DNA of 64,000 bases from Sapria himalayana. Lineage: Eukaryota > Streptophyta > Magnoliopsida > Malpighiales > Rafflesiaceae. Under the pieces are notes generated by a model. It was not told the DNA's origin, searched no databases, and worked only from the letters and a program-made list of their open reading frames with translations. The stretch covers positions 193,862 to 257,861 of the forward strand of contig JAREIK010003090.1 of the NCBI GenBank assembly GCA_029783825.1, in the 5' to 3' direction. Below are positions 1-15,500 of the stretch, in pieces; the stretch's first letter is position 1; each line of letters starts with the position of its first letter. The translations under genes and the position numbers were made by a program.

Positions 1-206
1 ATAGGTATAGATATAGTAAAATACTTTTTTATATACTACTATATACAAGTATATATTAAATATAAACTATAAATTTAATACATAAATATAATTTTGCATA
101 AACTATTAAAGTTATACACATTGTAAGATACAATTATTTATAGTTATATATTATTTTACATATAATATATAATGTTATAAATAGTTATATATAATTAAAC
201 ATATAG

Positions 207-249
<43 letters not shown>

Positions 250-500
250 TACAAGTAGTTATAAGTAGTTATACATAAATATATACAACATTATAAACAA
301 ATATTTTGATTTAATTATATGAATATATATGTGTATATAGTTACAAATATAGTTATATATACTTATATAAATATTTATTTAGATATACAAATATTTATAT
401 ATAGTTATACACATATAATTAAACATAATGTTCAATGTTGTTATAAATGTAATTATAAATATTGTTAAATATTGTTATACATATAGTTATACATATATGT
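1..500. repeat. AT-rich repeat unit shared with 53.7-54.8 kb
   Basis: This stretch of tata/gttata-rich DNA follows, phrase by phrase and in the same orientation, the sequence at about 54238-54700. Both begin with a GGTATAGATATAGTA-type phrase, pass through an ACAATTATTTATAG phrase, and continue with TTTAATTATATGAATA and then TACAAATATAGTTATA. At 53.7-54.8 kb the same unit occurs twice in tandem upstream of a leftward CACTA relic. A third copy at the window edge suggests another CACTA relative lies just outside the window. It contains a (TA)n run near 206-245. No coding potential is seen. Confidence 0.6.
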
Positions 501-760
501 CAGCTATATGTAGACAAGTAGATACGATATTAAAAAAAAATTTGTACCAATAAACTCAAAATGTATACATGACAAGTTAGATAAATAGAAACATTATATA
601 TTTATCAATCGTATCATTTTATGAAGTATTTTAGATTTGATTATAATATCTATATATATAAAATTAATACATAGACAGAAGATGCCGAATTAAAATATAG
701 GTAGATAACATGAGAGTAATATAAAGTTCGATTTATGAACTAAAATATATAGATAGATAG
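500..760. other. AT-rich non-coding DNA
   Basis: AT-rich sequence with no open frame and no recognised RNA gene. It joins the window-edge repeat unit to the GCGATGG-rich segment. Confidence 0.4.
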
Positions 761-960
761 CGATGGATTATCAGTTACATCATTATATTAGCTATGGATT
801 ATCAGTTCCATCCCTAAGGAACTTTTAGAATTTTAGCTAACAAAATTATGTTTGGAATAGTGACGTATTCTTAGTTCCATCGCTATTATTAGCGATGGAA
901 TTTGGTTCCGTCACTAAATTTGCAACTGAATTTTATTCTGTCTCTAAATTTAGCAAATGT
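755..960. repeat. GCGATGGAA-rich inverted-repeat segment (MITE or CACTA subterminal-like)
   Basis: GCGATGGAA/TTCCATCGC words recur here in both orientations, with variants such as GCTATGG and TTCCATCCC. A hairpin at 875-900 has perfect 11-bp arms (TTCCATCGCTA and its complement) around a 4-base loop. The same AGCGATGGAA word occurs near 56677 and 56922, in the terminal region of the right CACTA arm. The segment could be a miniature element or the subterminal part of a larger one. No target duplication was found. Confidence 0.45.
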
Positions 961-1745
961 TTAGTTATTTTTATTTTTATGAATATTGCTTTGATTCAAG
1001 ATTAGCATGATATAATTTTCAGTTAATTAATAATTTTAAAATATTTTAGTTTATTTATTAATTTTTTTTCTCATTTGGTTGTAATTTTTTTTCCGTACAA
1101 TTAATGGAAATTTAATTAAATGAATTTAAAAATATTTTATATTGATTTAATCATTTAAACTTTGGTTGTCAACTTTGTTTTTGTAACAACGGAAGTAAAT
1201 TTATGCTAACTTTTGTGTAATGTATTATAATAGTTAGTAGTTATTTTTATTTGTGAAACAATTATTTATAAAATAATAATTATATAATATAATAAATATG
1301 AAAATAATAACAATAAAACATATATAAAATAAATATAAAAGTATTACTAAAAAATAAAATCTTTATTACAAAATGGAAAATTTTTCTATAGGCCATATTA
1401 GTTCTATTTACAAAATATAAATGGAAATAATTATACAACATACCATAGACCATATTTATATTTTTAATATAACTTTGGTATCATTACTTTTTCCAAAACA
1501 ATGCCCTTTTTATTTTAGATCCACAACTTCATTGTTTTGAGCTTCCCTAAATTACTTTATTTTATTTTTTTGTGAAATCTTCTAAGTTACTTTAAACTAA
1601 ACTTTAAATCTTATTCTCTTCAGTTTTTTTAAGATAGTAACATAAATTCCCCAAGCCATTCTAATCCAATGTAATTGCTACCCATAACTGCCAACCATCA
1701 TCACCCCACCGCCATCCATCACCATCATCTTCAAATACCGCCATC
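961..1745. other. AT-rich intergenic or TE-derived DNA, no gene seen
   Basis: Long A/T runs with no convincing open frame. The last 70 bases (about 1680-1745) switch abruptly to a CCATCA/CCGCCATC-rich stretch that abuts the GATA array at about 1750. This may be a degraded element end or a remnant of trinucleotide-rich coding sequence, but nothing identifies it. Confidence 0.4.
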
Positions 1746-1973
1746 AGCAGCATAGATAGATAAATAGATAAATGATTTAGTGAACCTTTCGAATGCATAT
1801 GTAAGATAAGCTAGATATACAGATAGACAAATATTTAAATAGATAGATAGACAAATAGATGCAAAGACAGATAGATAGATAGATAGATAGATATATATAT
1901 ATATTGATTATCAGATAGATAGATATTCAAATAGATATATAGATACTTAGACAAATATTTATATAGACTAATA

Positions 1974-2074
<101 letters not shown>

Positions 2075-5000
2075 TTAGACATACACATAGATAAATAGAT
2101 AGATAGATACATATATATACATACATACATATATATATAAACAGATAAACAAATAGACTGATAGACAAATAGACATATAAATAGATTGAAAGATAGTTTA
2201 GATAGATAGACAAATAGATAAATAGAGAGATAAAAAAATAGATAGACAAATAGAGATATATATATATATAGAAAGAAAGATAGATAGATATATAGATAGA
2301 AAGAAATATATGTAGATATATAGATTGATAGATAGTCAAATATATAGATAGATAGATGCATAGATAAATAGATAGATAGATAGATTATTAGATTCATTGA
2401 CAAATAGATAGCTATATTGATTATGAGATTGATAGATATACAGATAGATATATAGATAGATAGAAAAATAGAAAAATAGATAGATAGACATATAGACAGA
2501 TAAACAGATTGACATAAATTAGATAGATAGATATATAGATAGATAGATAGATAGACAGATAGATAGACAAACAATTTGATAGATAGATAGACAAATTAAT
2601 AGAAAGATACATAGATAGATAGACATATAAAAATAAAGTTAGATAGATAGATAAACATATAAGCATATACAAAGATAGAGAGATAGATAGACTAAAAGGA
2701 AGATATGTAGATATATAGATAGACAAATAGTCAAATTGATAGATAGATAGAAATAAAAATAGATGCATAGATAGATAGATGAAAAGATAGATAGAGTGAT
2801 AGATTGATATATTGATTACCAGATAGATAGATATACATATAGACTTATAGATAGTTAGAGAAATAGATATATAAAGAAATAAACATATAGATAAAAAATC
2901 AAAAAGATATACTTATAGATAGATATATAGATAGATTGATAGACAGGTAGATAGACAGATTGATAGACAAATATATAAATAGATAGATAGACATATTGAT
3001 TTACAAATTATTAGATAGACACTTAGATAGATAGATAGACATATATAAATATAGTTCGATAGATTGAGAGACATATAAAGATATGGACATATAGAAAGAT
3101 ACAGACATATAGAAAGATACAGACATAGATGGATTGATAGATTAATATTTAAACAGATAAATAGATATACAGATAGACAAATTGACAATATATAGAAAAA
3201 TAGATAGACATATAGACAAATAGATAAAAATGCAAATATATAGATAGATAAAAGATTGATAGATACACACATAGATAGAATGATAAATAGATATATAGAT
3301 AGATACATAGTTAGATATACAGATTGATAGATAAACATTTTGACATATAGACATATAGATAGTTAAAGAGATATGCATTTAGTCAGATAGATAAATAAAA
3401 AAATAAATAATAAAAAATAGTTAGATAATAAGATAGAGATACAAATAGATAGGTATATAGATAGATAGATATGCAGATAGACAAATAGAAAAATAGATAG
3501 ATAGACTGATGACTGATAAACTAATCGATAGAAACATTAAAAAATAGTTAGACAGATATGTAGATATAAAGTTGGATAGTTAGATAGATAGATAAATCGA
3601 CAGATATACAAATACATAGATTTACATATTGATTGATTAAAAGAAATAAAGATAGATAGATATAAAGATTGATAGAAATATTAACACAGACAAATAGACA
3701 GATAGATAGATACAAAATAAATAAATAGATAGATAGATATATAAATATAAAAATACATGGTTAGATAGATAGATAAATAGACATATAGACAAAAAGATAG
3801 ATAGATATATATATAGATTGACATAGTGATAGATAGACAATTAAATAGATATATATATACACATAGACTGATAGATAAATAGATAGACAGATAGGTAGAA
3901 AGTGAGATAAATATATAAATAGACAGACATATAAACAAAAAGATATATAAACAGATTGACAAATAGATTTATAGACAAATAGTCAAATAATAGATAGACA
4001 AATAGTTAGATAGATAGATAGATAAGCAGGAAAAACATATATATAGATAGATTGATAAACAAATAGTCAAAATTAAAAATAGATACATAGACATATAAAT
4101 AGATAGACAGATATACATATACACATATCAATAGAAAGATAGATAGTAATATATATAGATAGATTGATACATGGATAAAAGATAGACAAATAGATAGTTA
4201 GATAGATAGACAGATAGATATATAGATTTTAAAAATACATAGATAGATAGATAGATAAATAAATAATAATATAGGTAGGTAGATAAATAGATAGATAGAT
4301 AGATAAATATATACATAGATAGGCATATATATGAATAGATAGATAGATAAATAATAAAATACATAGATAGATAGATAGACAAATAGACAGAAAGACAGAC
4401 AGACAAACAAATATATAGATAGATAGATCGACATATCGACAGTTAGTCAAATTGGCAAATAGATAGATAAAGAGAAATACAAATAAATACATAGACAAAT
4501 AAATAGATTAGATCGATAAATAGACAAATAGACAAATAGATAGATATATAAACAGATAGATAAATAGATAGTTAGATAAACAAATTAACATATACTTAGA
4601 TATATATATATATATACAGAAAGAGAGATAGAGAGATATACAGATAGATAGAAAGATAGATATATAGATAGATTGATATATAGATAGGTAGATAGACAAA
4701 TAGATATTTAGATAGGAAGATAGACACATTAACTAATAGATTAGTAAAAATAAAGATAATTAGATAGTTAGATCGATAGATAAGTAGATAGAAAGTTAGA
4801 TATTTACATAGATAGTAATATAGGCACATAGACATTTAGAAAGATTGAAAGATAGAGAGATAGAGAGATCCACAGAATGAAAGATAGTTAGATAGATAGA
4901 TATACAAATAGATAGATAGATAGTTATATAGATTAATAGATAGATAGATAGACATATAGGCATTAGACATATTTGTAGATAGTAAGATAAGAATTTTGAT

Positions 5001-5768
5001 AGATAGATAGATAGATAGTCAAATAGAGATTTAGATCTTTGACATATAGACAAATAGATAAATTGTTAGTTAGAGAGATTGACAAATACATAGTTTAATA
5101 GATATATAGATACATAGACTTATAGATAGCCGGATATATAGATTGAAAAATAGATAGAAAGAAATATTGATACATTGACACATAACTAAATAGATAGATA
5201 GACAGATAGATAGATATAGGTAAATAAGTAAATTGGTAGATAAATAGATATATTGATAGAGATAGATAGATAGATACACCGATTCATATATAGATAGATA
5301 GATCGATAGATTATTATACACATTGATAGGCAGATAGATAGATAGATAGATATATATATATAGACACGTAGATAAAGAGATAGATATATATATATAGATA
5401 AATAGATAAATACATAGATAGATAGATATATAGATAGATTAATTTAAAGCCTGATAGATAGAAAGCTAATTAGATAGTTAGAAAAATAGTCAAAAAGAAA
5501 GAAAGATAGTGACACGAATAGATAGATTGACATATAGACATTTAGAAAAATAGATAGAAAGAAAGATGGATAGTTAAAGAGATAGACATATAGATAGATA
5601 TACATATTGATAGATAGACAAATAGATAAATAGATAAAGAGATAAACAAATAAAGTGATAAAAAATAGGTAGACATGGAAATAGATAAATAAATAGATAG
5701 ACACTTAAATAGATAGCAAGATAGATTGATTGTAAGATAGATAGATAGGTAGATAAAAAGATAAATAG

Positions 5769-5772
<4 letters not shown>

Positions 5773-5802
<30 letters not shown>
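5773..5802. repeat. (AC)n microsatellite inside the GATA array
   Basis: Perfect AC run of about 30 bases. A similar shorter AC tract lies at about 16117-16137. Confidence 0.9.
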
Positions 5803-5803
<1 letters not shown>

Positions 5804-8003
5804 TAGATAGATATATATTTATAAGGATAGAAAGATTGGTAGATAAAATATAAAGAGATAGATATATTGACAGAAAGAAAGAAAGATAGATAAATAAAAA
5901 GATATACAGATATGCATATAGATTGATAGATCCATAGATATTTTGATAGATTTTTAAATTGAAAAATAAATTGATAAAATAATTGAATGATAGATAGATA
6001 AAAAGATTGACAAGTAGGCAGATAGACAGAAAGACAATTAGATTGTTAGAGATAAAAATAAATACAAATATTGATATTTAAATAGTTACATAAATAGATA
6101 GAATGACATATAAACATTTCGAAATAATATATATATATATATATACATATAGATAGATAGATAAATAGACAAATTGATAAATAAACATATAGATAGATAC
6201 ACAGATATACATATAAAGAGATAGATAAATAGATAGTCAGATTCATAATAAGTTTTATAGACTGATAGTCCAAAAAAATAGACAAATAGATATATAGATA
6301 GATAGATAGATATGCAAATAGATAGATAGGTAGAGAGATACATAGTTAGATAGATAGAAAATAAATAGATATATATATATATATAAAGATAGACAAATAG
6401 CTAGATAGATAGATAGATATATTGATATATAGATATGTAGATAGATAGATTGATAGAATAACAAATTGATAGATAGATATATTGACAAATAGATAGATGA
6501 TAGATAGAAAAATATAGAGATATATAGATCGATAGAAAGATAGACATATATATATATATAGATAAAATAATAGACTAAAAGATAGAAAATTAATTAGATA
6601 TTTAGATAGATAAAGAGATATAAAAATACATAGATAGATATATAGATTAATAGAAAAATAGGTAGATAGATAGACATATAGATATATAGTATTATAGATA
6701 GATAGATTTATTGATAGATTGATAGAAAGACACAAAAAGTTAGATAGAAATAGAGACAGACAAAAAGACAAACAGATAGATATACATATAGACAGATAGA
6801 CAAATAGTTAGATATATTGATAGATAGACAAAAAATAGATAGACAAATATATAAATACACAAATAGACAGATATACAAATTGATAGATTGATAGGCAGAT
6901 AGATAGTTCAAAAAACTAATAAATAGAAAGCTAGTTAGATAGATATTCATATAGACATATAGATAGTTCGAATGTTAGATATTTAGATAGATAAACAAAT
7001 AGATAGATAATGATATATAATTAGATAGAAAGATAGACAGATAGATCAAAAGATAGGCAGATAGATAGAAAGATAGACAGATATATAGATAGATAGACAT
7101 ATAGATTGATATATAGATAAACATATAGATTGATAGATAAATAGACATATAGATAGATAAACAAATAGATGTATTGAATGACAAAAAGATAGATAGACTG
7201 ATAGATAGGTTGATTGATTGATTGTTAAATAGATTGATATACATATAGACAAATAGATAGATAGACATATAGATAGATATTAAAAAAATAGACAGATAGA
7301 TAAATAGATAGATAAATTGACAAAAAGACATATAGACATATAGACAGAGAAATAGATAACAGATAGATAAATTGACAAATAGTCAGATAGATTGTTATGA
7401 AGATAGATAGAATGATAGGTAGATACCTAAATAGATAGATTGATAGACTAATAGACAAATTGACATATAGACAAATATAAAAATATATTATTAAATAGAT
7501 ATAGAGATAGGCATATAGATAGATAGACTAATCGTCTAATATACAAAAACATATTTATTTAGTTAGACATACAGAGTGATAGATAGTTTTATGGTTAGAT
7601 ACTAAGATACTTTGACAAATATATAAATAGATAGATAGATAGACAAATTAAAGATAGATATTAGACAGATGGAATATCGATAGATAAACTAATAGATTGA
7701 TAAAGAAATAAAGAGATAGAATGCCATATAGATAGATAGTTAGACAGATAGATAGATATACACTAAAACTGATAGACAAATAGACAGATAGACAAATTTA
7801 CAGATAGATAGATAGGTAGCCAGATATATAGATAGATAGGCAGATAGATAGATAATTAGATTGACATATAAAGAGATAGACATATACTTAGATAGAAATA
7901 TAGATAGATAGATATACAAAAAAATATAGAGAGATAGGCATATAAAAAGATAGATTGATTGATATATAGACAAATTGAAAAATAGATAGGAAAATAGATA
8001 GAT

Positions 8004-8007
<4 letters not shown>

Positions 8008-8064
<57 letters not shown>
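8008..8064. repeat. (TA)n microsatellite
   Basis: Uninterrupted TA run of about 57 bases inside the GATA array, self-complementary and able to form a cruciform or hairpin. Confidence 0.93.
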
Positions 8065-8068
<4 letters not shown>

Positions 8069-10819
8069 ATGATTGACTAATAGACTAATAGATTGAAATA
8101 TATTTAGACCGTTAGAGAAATAGATAAATAGAAAGAAAGATAGTTAGTTAGTTACATAGGTTTATAGATAGATAGACATGAATATTTCGATATAAAATAG
8201 ATCGATAGATAGATAGACTAATAGATTGAATGATTGATAGACTAATAGAAAGATAAAGAAATAGATAGATAGACAGATAGACAGATAGTTAGATAGATAG
8301 ATAAACAAATAGATAGATAGATATCAAAATAGACAGATATATAGATTGACAGATAGATAGATAGATATATATATATATATTAATCAGTTATATTATAGAT
8401 AGATTGACATATAGATAATTAGATTGACCATATAGACAGATTGATAGATAGACATATCGAAAGATATACAAATAGATATATAGATAAATAAATATACAGA
8501 TAGACTATTAGACATATAGACAAATGATACTTAGATAATAAGATATCTTGCTAAATAGCGATAGAGATAGATAGATAATAGACAGATAGACAGAGAGTCA
8601 TATAGATAGATTGAGAGATATATATTTTGACAGATATATATATATATAGTGAGATATATAGTATACAAATAGACACATATACAAATTTATAAATAGAGAT
8701 ATAGACAAATAGACAAGTAATCAAATAGACAGATAGAGAGAAATATATATAGGTAGATAGGTAGATAGAATGATAGACAAACAGAAAGATAGATTGATAG
8801 ATATAGATATATATATATATATATATAAATAGAGAGTTATATAGTCAGATAGATACAAAGATAGATAAACTATTAAACATAATAACAAATAGATAGATAA
8901 ACAAGTAAAATAGATATATGGATTGATCACAACATAGTTAGACATAATTACTAACAGACTGATAGATATAAAGATAATAGATAGTTAGACATATAGTCTG
9001 ATTGATTGATAGATAAAAAGATAATATGATAGTTAGACAGATATACATATAGAAGATAAATATTTATATAGTTAGATAGATTTATACATATATAGAAACA
9101 TAAATAGATAGATAGAATGATAGACAAATAGATAGATTGACACACTAATAGAAAGAGATAGACAAATATAAACATATGTAGACAGAAAGATAAGAAAATT
9201 GGCCGATATATATATTGATATACAAATTGATAGATAGATAGATTGATTGATTGATAAAAAAATAGATAGATAGATGCACAAATAGTTAGATAGATATATA
9301 GACCCCTAGATTGATATATAAATAGATAGATTGATAGATAGACAGACAGATATACAGATAGATAGATTGATTGATACACATATAAATAGATAGATAAATA
9401 GATAGATAGTCAAACAGAGAGATAGATAAATAGATAGACAAATTAAAAGATAGATTAATATAAATATAGACAGGTAGATAGACAGAAAGATAGACAAAAA
9501 GATAGGCAGAAAGATATATAGATAACAAAATAGATATATAGACAGATAGATAGATAGTTGGATAAACTAATAAATAGATATATAGATAGATACACATATT
9601 TATAGTTAGATAGATAGATTAAGAAATCGATAGATAGATTGTTAGTTAGTTATACAAAAAAAATTTTAATAGACAAATAGGTAGATAGATAGATAAATAG
9701 ATAGACAGATAAATAGTTAGATAAACAGATAGATAGATATATAGATACACAAATAGAAAAATAGAAAAATAGATAGTTAGATAGATATATAGATATACAA
9801 ATAGATAGATAGATAAACAAATGGATAAAAAGATTAATAAATAATTGATAAATAAATAGATAGAAAGATACTCAAATATAATAGAGATAGATATACACAT
9901 AGACACATAGATATATAAATAGGTGGATAAATATATACACCAATAGATTTATAGAAAAATAGAAAAATAAATAGATAGATAGAAAAAAATAGACACATAT
10001 ACATTTATACTAATTGATAGATAGACATTTAGATAAATATATAGATAGATAGACAGACAGACATATAGATAGATAGATAGAGATATATATAGATAGACAT
10101 ATAAATATATATATAGATATACAAATATAGATATAAATAGATAGTTATACAAATATACATATACACAAATAGACAGATAGACAGATACACAGATACACAG
10201 ATATAAATATAGAAAAATAGATAAATCTAAAATAGAATGATAAATAGATAGATAGACAGATATAAAGGTAGATAGATAGACTGATAATCAGATCCTCAGT
10301 TAGATGGATATACATATAGACAGATAGATAGACAGACAAACAGATAGATAGATAGATAGATAGACAAATAAATTGATAGATAGATAGACAGATTGCTAGA
10401 TAGACATATAGATAAATAGACATATTGACCTATAGACAAATAGACATAATGATAGATAGATCAATCGATAGATAGAGATATATATATATAGATAAATAGA
10501 TAGACAGATAGATAGATAAATAGATAGATAGATTGATAAATAGAATAATTGATTGATAGATAGATAGACATATAGGCAGAAGATAGATAAATAACTAGAT
10601 AGATTGATAGATAGTTAGATAGTCAGAAAGAGATTGAGAGATAGATTGATAAAGAGATAGACAAAAATATAGGCAAAGAGGAAAAGGGACAGATAGTTAA
10701 ACATAGACTCTAATAAACTAATAGACTGATAGCTAGATAGATAGAGAATAGACATATAGACAAATAGATAGATAAACATATTGATAAGAAAACATTTAGA
10801 TAGATAGACAAAAAGCTAG

Positions 10820-11000
10820 GTAGGTAGGTAGCTAGTTATAAATGTAAGTAGGTAGAGAGATAGAGAGATATAAAAGTAGAGAGATAGATAGGTAGAGATA
10901 TAGAGAGAAAAAAAAGATTGATTTAAAGAGATATCAAGAAATAGAGAGATAGAGATTTAAAGAGAGAGAGATACTGCGATATAGATATAAAGCGATAGAT
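10820..11000. repeat. GAGA/GTAG-shifted patch of the array
   Basis: The unit drifts from GATA to GTAG (GGTAGGTAGGTAG near 10819) and then to GAGAGATAGAGAGATA. A second GAGA-rich patch lies at about 12230-12400. These are local homogenisations of a variant unit. Confidence 0.8.
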
Positions 11001-12224
11001 AGATATATACAAAGAGAAAGATATACAAAGATATATAGATAAAGACATAAAGAAATAGACTGATACATAGATAGATAGATAGATAGATGATAAACAAACA
11101 TATAGAAAGAAAGATAGATAGATATATTAACTAACTAATAAACTAATACAATAAAAGTCTAAAAGATTGTAGATTGACAGACTGATAGACTAATTGATAG
11201 ACAAATAGATAGAAAGACAAATTAGCAGATACACATATAGGCAGATAGACAAATAGAAAAATAGGCAGATAGGTATATAGCTAAAAAGACAGATAGATAA
11301 ATAGATATAAAAATTGATACTTAGATAGGCAGGTAATCAAATACACACTTTGATTGATAGATAGGTAGATAAACTTATATAGAAATAAATCAATTAGACA
11401 AATAAACATATAGACAAATAGATAAATATATTGGTAAAATTATACAGATAGACTAATCGACATATAAACATATAGATATATAGTCAAATAGACAAGTTGA
11501 CAGATATATAACTAGATATATAGACAGATTTACAGAGAGACATATAGATAGATAAACAGATATAGAAATAGATATATAGACAGATAGACAAATAGATAAA
11601 TAGAAAGATAGACTAATAGATAAATAGATAAATAGTTAGACAAATAGATAGATAGATATTTATAAAAATATATATTTAGACAGATAGACAAATAGATTGA
11701 TTGATTATAGACACAAACATATAGACAAATAGATTTATAAATAGATAGACATATAGATATACAATTTGATAGATAGACAGATAAATAGATAGATAGATAG
11801 ATTAGTATATAGATAGATAGTTCGATAGATAGATAGATGTACATATAGATAGATAGTTAGTTAGTTAGTTAGACAAATAGGTAGATATAATGATAGACAA
11901 AGAAATAGATAGACTGATAGACAAATATATAGATAGACATATACATAGATTGATAGATAGACACATATACGTATAGACATATAGAGAGAAAGAGAGATAG
12001 AGAGAGATAGATAGATATATAGATAGAATGATAGAAAGATAGATGGTTAGATAGATAGATAGAGAAAAAGACAAAAAAACATAGAGATAACGAGACTAAT
12101 AGATGAATTTTCATAGAAAGAAAGTTAGAGAGATAGATAAATAGATAGATAGATAGAAAAGTAGTTAGATAGATCGATAGACATATTTCTAGGTATGTAT
12201 GTAGCTTGCTAGGTATGTAAGTAG

Positions 12225-12415
12225 GTAAAGATATAGTGAGGTAGAGAGATAGAAAGAAAGAGATAGAAAATTGAGAGATAGAGAAATATAATGATATAGA
12301 GATAGATAAATAGAGAGATAAAGAGAGAGAGATGGAGAAATAGAGAGATAGAGAGATAGAGAGATAGAAAGATAGAGAGATATAGAGGTAGAGAGATAGT
12401 GAGAAAGATAAAAAG
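12225..12415. repeat. GAGATAGA-rich patch of the array
   Basis: About 190 bp in which the 8-mer GAGATAGA dominates, preceded at about 12190-12230 by GTATGTA/GTAGGTA variants. On the complementary strand it reads CTCTATCT, which makes long but spurious open frames rich in Ser-Leu-Tyr. Confidence 0.8.
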
Positions 12416-12459
12416 ATAGATAGACAATTAGACACATATGCACATATACAGATAGTCAA

Positions 12460-12575
12460 ATAGACAAATAGACTAAATAATAGACTGACAAACTAATAGA
12501 TTGGAAGTCTGAAAACTAATAGACTAGCAGACTTATAGACTGATAGACTAATAGACTGACAGACTCGGAGATAGA
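12460..12575. repeat. AGACTAATAGACTGA variant patch
   Basis: A block in which AGACTAAT and AGACTGA alternate in place of GATA, giving an apparent 8-base to 16-base higher-order unit. Shorter versions occur at about 8076-8100, 8210-8250 and 11150-11200. Confidence 0.7.
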
Positions 12576-15500
12576 AAAACAAATAGAATAACAAATACAC
12601 TAACAGATAGATAGAAAACAAAACAATATAAAGATATATAGAAAAATGGACAAAAAGATAGATAGACAGACAAATAGATAGACACATAGACAAACAGATA
12701 GAAAGACAACTTGTAAGGTAAACAAATAATTAGGTAGATAGATAGTTAGAATATAGACACTCAAGTATACTGATACTCGAGCAAACAAAGAGGTAGACAG
12801 ATGAATAGATAGACCAATAGAAATATAGATAGACTGATTAACAAATAGATAAGCATATATACATACAGAAAGATCAATAGATAGATAGACTCATAGATAG
12901 ATAAACAAAAAATCAAACAAATAGATAAATACACAAATAGATAGATAGATATGTTGATAGATAGATAAATTGATTGATAGATTTATTGATAGAAAAATAG
13001 AAAGATAAATTATAGAAAATTGATAGATATATAGATAAATAGACAGATAGATAGATAGGTAGGTAGGTAAAATGACAGTTAGATAGAAAGAAAGATAAAC
13101 AAATATATAGATAGATTTTTATAAAGATAGATAGAATGTAGATAGACAAAAATTTAGATAGATAGATAGACAGATAGATAGACAAATAGATAGACACATA
13201 GATAGATAGATAGATAGATAGATAGACAAATAGATAGATTGATTGATGGACAAATTGATAGACAGATTGAAATTTAGATAGATAGATAGATTGATCACCC
13301 TATTAATAGACATATTGTTACATAAATTAGTAGACAAATTGATAGATAGATTTAAAGGCATGATTATAGACGAATTGATAGACATATTTATAGACATACA
13401 GATAGACAGATAGATAGATAGATAAATAGATATATAGACAGCTAGATAGAGAGATAGATAGACATATAGATAGATAGATTGCTTGATTGATTGATTGAAA
13501 AATAAATAGATAGATAGATTATTAGATAGATATATTGATAAATAGAAAGTAAGATATATCAATAAATAAATAGATATAAAGATCGATTGATTGATAAATA
13601 GATAGACATATAGATACACAGATAGACTAATAGAGAGTCAAATATATTGATTGACTTATAGACAAAATGATAGACAGATAGAAAAATATTTGGATAGATA
13701 GTTCGATAGACATATTGTTAGATAGATTGATAGACAGATTGATAAATAGATAGATAGTAGATAGATAGACAAATAGATAGATAAATAGATATAGAGGTAG
13801 GTAGACATACAGATATACAAATAGATAGATAGATAGATGATAGATATACATATAGATAGATAGATAAACATATAGATAGATAGATAGACATATATATAGA
13901 TATATAAATAGACAGATAGATAGAAAAATAAATAAATAGATAGATATAGAAATTGATGGATAGATAGATAGACAAATTAGATAGATAGATTGATAGATCG
14001 ATAGATATATAGATAGAGAGATAGTTAGTTAGTTAGATAGATAAATAGACAAATAGATAGATAGTTTTATAAACAAATAGATAGATTTTTGAAATAAAGA
14101 TTTATAGATAGATTGTTAGACAGATTTATAGATATATAGATAGATTAATTGACATATTGATAGATAATATAGATAGATAGGAATTTAGATAGATATGTAA
14201 ATAGATAGAATATTCAATAAATATATAGACATATAGATAAATAGATAAAAAGAAAAATAGATAGACAGATAGGTAGACAAATTGATAGAAGATAGATAGA
14301 CAAATAAATAGATAGAAAGATAGACAACTAGATAGATAGAAAGATAAATAGATAGATAGTTAGACAGATATAGTTAGAGAGATAAAAATATTAATAGATA
14401 GACTAATAGGTAGATAGATTGATAGATATATAAAAAGATTGATAAAAAGATTGATAGACAAATAGTGAGAAAGATAGACAAATAGATAGACTGATAGATA
14501 GATAGATAGAAAGATAGACAAATAGATAGATAGGTAGGTAAAAGATATATAGATAGATAGATAGATATGCACATAGAGAGACATATAGATAGTTAGATTT
14601 ATATACATATAGATAAATAGATAGATAGATAGATTGATAGACAGATATTTATATAAATAAATAGACTAATAAATTGATAGATAGATAGAATAAAGATAGA
14701 TAAATACATAAATAGATAGTTAGATAGTTAGATAGATAGACATATAGGTTGACATATAGAGAGATAGATTGATTGAATAAGTGATTTGTAGGTAGATAGA
14801 CATATACATTGACATATAGAAATATAGATAAATAGATAGATATATAGATAGATAGATAGACATGCATATAAATAGATACTTAAATACAGAGATAGACAGA
14901 TAGATGGATGGATATTTTGTTAGACAAATAGATAGACATCTATTTATAAATAGATAAATAGACAAATTTATTGACAGACATATAATAGATAGATATATAT
15001 AAATATAGAAAAATATATAGATAGATAGACAAACAGACAGATAGATAGATAGATAATCAAATAGATAGATAGATAGGCAGATAAATATAAATACATATGA
15101 TTGATTCATATATTTCTAGATAGACATATAAATATATAGATAGATAGATTGATTAATAGATATATAAATAGAAATAGAGATCGATATACATATACATAGA
15201 TAGATTGATAGATAAAAAGATAGATAAACTGATAGAAAGATTAATTGATAGACAAATAGATAAATAGAAAGATACACAAATTGACAAATAGACAAATAGA
15301 CAAATAGACAAATTGATAGATATATAGATAGACAAATGGATAGATAGAAATATATAATGATTAACTAATAGATAAAAAAATAGTTATATAGTTAGATAGA
15401 TAGAAAGATAGATAGATTGTTCAATAGTTAGTGATTTTGATAGATAGAAATATATTAATATTCACAAATTCATAGAATGATAGAAAGACATATCGATAAA

